Below are positions 62,327 to 64,000 of a stretch of DNA of 64,000 nt, piece by piece. Location of the stretch: the NCBI GenBank assembly GCA_040285825.1, contig JAUPSS010000008.1, forward strand, positions 496,001-560,000, given 5' to 3'. The translations under genes and the position numbers were made by a program. The notes beneath the pieces were generated by a model, which worked only from the letters and a program-made list of their open reading frames with translations, was not told where the DNA came from and did no database searches. Position 1 is the first letter of the stretch; each line of letters starts with the position of its first letter. Source of the stretch: Eukaryota sp. TZLM1-RC (Eukaryota > Metamonada: BaSk clade).

Positions 62327-63430
62327 TCGGATCTCACTGAACAGCAAGTATTAGAACTAGTCCAAGAAGATCCAGCAAAGACCAACGACGTTGCAAGCTG
62401 CTTTTTCTGCTGTTACACAAATGACTCTCCTCATGAAGTCGTCAATCACCTTGAATCAACTCATTTCTTCTCTATAGAGAATCCTGAAGCTATCAATGAC
62501 TTACCTAGATACCTCCGCATCTACTCAAAGATTCTCACTGACAAACCCTCACCCTTCTTCCTCTCTACAGACCTCCCTAACGATGATCTGATTCGCAAAA
62601 CCATCAACAAAGATAAGCTGAAAGTTATGCTCAACCTTCAACATCAAGAAAGAGCTGACGACACCACTGTAAGAACATGTATCTTTTGTCGCCAGGAGTT
62701 CACTGGAGACCGCTCTCAAGTCTTTCAGCATATGTTTACCACTCACAACCTCAACCTTGGAAGAGCAGATGGGTTAGTCAATGTAGATAAGCTCTTGACA
62801 ATTCTGCATTCAAAGATGGATGCTCTTGAGTGTTTGTTTTGTAATAGAGTTTTTCGAAATAGGGAAGCTTTAAAGAACCACATGAAGAAGAAGAATCATA
62901 TTAAAGTTCATCCAAGCGACAAACTTTATGATCAATTCTATATAATTAATTATTCCAATCCTGGAATTGGTTGGCAGAAACTTGATAAGGAAGTTGATGA
63001 TGAGCTGTACACGTCAACTGCTGAGAGTCTTGCGGAATCAATGATCGATAATTGGTCTGATTGGACTGACGATTTCGAGCAGGAGGTAAATTGTCTTTAT
63101 TGCGATGAAGTGTTTCCTAATGTGGAAAAGGTTCTCAGCCACTTTAAATCAGTTGAAGACGTAGATTTTATTAATATTGTTGAAAATTGCACGTTAATGG
63201 AGTTTGTGCAGTTAGTTAATTTTTTGAGAATTTGTGCTTCAAAGCTAAGGTGTCCGGCTTGCAATGAAACCTTTGATTGTAAAGCTGATTATCAATCACA
63301 CGTAATCAATCAAGGTCATCAGTTGCCCTTGGAAAATGAACACATTTCTCCACAGTATTTAATTCCTTTCGATTCGAATGATCCTCTTCTTTTTTCTTTA
63401 GAAGGATTTAAGGATGATGATTTGAATTAG
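62324..63430 (+). CDS. ZNF277: ZNF277-like zinc-finger protein
   Basis: A 368-residue C2H2 zinc-finger protein of the ZNF277 family, which in animals binds ribosomal protein uS5 and affects transcription; the role here is inferred. Finger-like units: CFFCCYTNDSPHEVVNHLES then H near residues 26-45; CIFCRQEFTGDRSQVFQHMF then H near 122-145; the central one with LECLFCNRVFRNREALKNHM then KKKNHIKVHP near 166-193. Diagnostic of the family are YDQFYIINYSNPGIGWQKLD followed by an acidic stretch and WSDWTDDFEQEVNCLYC. A last finger, CPACNETFDCKADYQSHVIN then QGH, and an acidic end DPLLFSLEGFKDDDLN follow. All fingers look complete. The class 1 promoter fixes the start. It converges on the SPFH gene 78 bp away. 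Confidence 0.85.
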   Translation: MSDLTEQQVLELVQEDPAKTNDVASCFFCCYTNDSPHEVVNHLESTHFFSIENPEAINDLPRYLRIYSKILTDKPSPFFLSTDLPNDDLIRKTINKDKLKVMLNLQHQERADDTTVRTCIFCRQEFTGDRSQVFQHMFTTHNLNLGRADGLVNVDKLLTILHSKMDALECLFCNRVFRNREALKNHMKKKNHIKVHPSDKLYDQFYIINYSNPGIGWQKLDKEVDDELYTSTAESLAESMIDNWSDWTDDFEQEVNCLYCDEVFPNVEKVLSHFKSVEDVDFINIVENCTLMEFVQLVNFLRICASKLRCPACNETFDCKADYQSHVINQGHQLPLENEHISPQYLIPFDSNDPLLFSLEGFKDDDLN

Positions 63431-63508
63431 AATAGTATTTTACAAATAAATAATCGATAAAGTTATCATTAAAAATGTTTACAAACGAATTGAATTTACA
63501 ATCAAAAT

Positions 63509-64000
63509 CTAATCAGCATCTAGTCGGAAAGCCAACTTCTTTCCACGGTGACCTTTCAACAGATCATTCGCCACATACCTTACCAGATTAGAGCCTTGAA
63601 TTCCAATGTCTTCTTTAATCAAATTAACAGCTTCAACACGTGCAAACCGAATTGTCTTGGCTCCTTCAGCAGTAGCATTAGCATTAATGATATAAGAGTC
63701 AGCCAAAGCTCTTGCATTTCGGACGCGTACATCAGCTGCCCTAATGGTTTGATCCAATTCTGTATCCTTTTCAGTGAGTCTATTATCTCTTTGGCTTCTG
63801 GCAACATCAATGTCTCTTTCTGCAGCCTGTCTGTTGCTAATAGCATCTTCAAACACAGACGGTAAATCAATGTCATGTAGTTGGAAAGCAGTGACTCTGG
63901 TCGAAATTGCTTGAAGTTTATCACGAAGAGTATCTTCCATATGGTTCTGTACAATAGACCGTTCAGAAAAGAATTGAATAGCAGTGTAATTGCTGGCGAC
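63509..64000 (-). CDS. SPFH/prohibitin-like protein, 3' part (runs off the window)
   Basis: The frame is open from the window edge to the stop at 63509 (163 residues). It starts ASNYTAIQFFSERSIVQNHM, then EDTLRDKLQAISTRVTAFQL, DAISNRQAAERDIDVARSQR, and a charged helix ending GIQGSNLVRYVANDLL. The pattern of a short SPFH-domain end followed by a long Ala/Glu/Arg-rich helix, with the AERD-type motif, is that of SPFH/Band 7 proteins, which form oligomeric membrane scaffolds. The N-terminus, including any membrane anchor, lies beyond 64000. The apparent ATG at 63940 is internal. Confidence 0.7.
   Translation of the reverse strand, partial: VASNYTAIQFFSERSIVQNHMEDTLRDKLQAISTRVTAFQLHDIDLPSVFEDAISNRQAAERDIDVARSQRDNRLTEKDTELDQTIRAADVRVRNARALADSYIINANATAEGAKTIRFARVEAVNLIKEDIGIQGSNLVRYVANDLLKGHRGKKLAFRLDAD

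Noticed and set aside
1-64000. Alternative genetic code, because RT and Fanzor frames contain in-frame stops
   Set aside because: Intact genes end in TAA (SART1, SF3B2), TGA (TFIIS) and TAG (ZNF277, CPSF_A-family); in-frame stops occur only in decayed transposon copies.

Overview
The window is nuclear DNA from an AT-rich eukaryote, most likely a unicellular protist; I cannot name the lineage. The host genes are eukaryotic: two spliceosome subunits (SART1/Snu66 and SF3B2/Cus1), elongation factor TFIIS, a TRIM-like RING/B-box protein, a macro-domain protein, a CPSF_A-family beta-propeller protein, ZNF277, the end of an SPFH/prohibitin-like protein, and several long proteins I do not recognise. 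Most are single open frames with very short 5' and 3' flanks. Spliceosomal introns look rare and tiny: 31 nt in the macro-domain gene, and two inferred in a membrane-protein gene. All three standard stop codons end genes, so the standard code applies.

Layout. 1-6.7 kb: decayed Fanzor (eukaryotic TnpB-like) elements around convergent SART1 and SF3B2. 7-9.5 kb: the best-preserved non-LTR reverse transcriptase with a restriction-like endonuclease end (called type A here). 10.1-16.2 kb: a probable small membrane-protein gene, a 1,367-aa possible AAA+-like gene, and a convergent 262-aa gene. 16.2-20.3 kb: an inverted second copy of the 0.3-2.25 kb region, now carrying a 685-bp inverted-repeat element flanked by TA, then RT debris. 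20.8-22.5 kb: TRIM-like gene and a truncated gene copy. 22.5-25.3 kb: no confident gene. 26.2-27.0 kb: TFIIS. 27.3-43.8 kb: a nest of retroelements containing seven head-to-tail units of about 961 bp, each a short LTR-like repeat plus a gag-like zinc-knuckle frame, set between two parts of a second RT family (type B), followed by Mutator-like (MULE) remains. 43.8-45 kb: macro-domain gene. 46.9-64 kb: 1,217-aa gene, tail-anchored protein, CPSF_A-family protein, ZNF277 and SPFH genes, separated by RT and Fanzor debris.

Two promoter types recur. Class 1 (TATTTGACATTTTTGTG, then CTATTAGC, then within a few bases the ATG) precedes five genes. At three of them a co-oriented Fanzor 3' end lies about 55-105 bp upstream of the ATG. 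At a fourth (the 262-aa gene) only a duplicated Fanzor 3' fragment is present, and at the fifth (ZNF277) only a short Fanzor-proximal sequence block. Class 2 (ATAGAYAATATCTGTAA just before the ATG) precedes two long genes. The class 1/Fanzor association and the tandem LTR-gag array are the two most unusual features. Many repeats here are inverted copies of one another, so much of the region has been built by inverted segmental duplication plus insertion of one retroelement into another.
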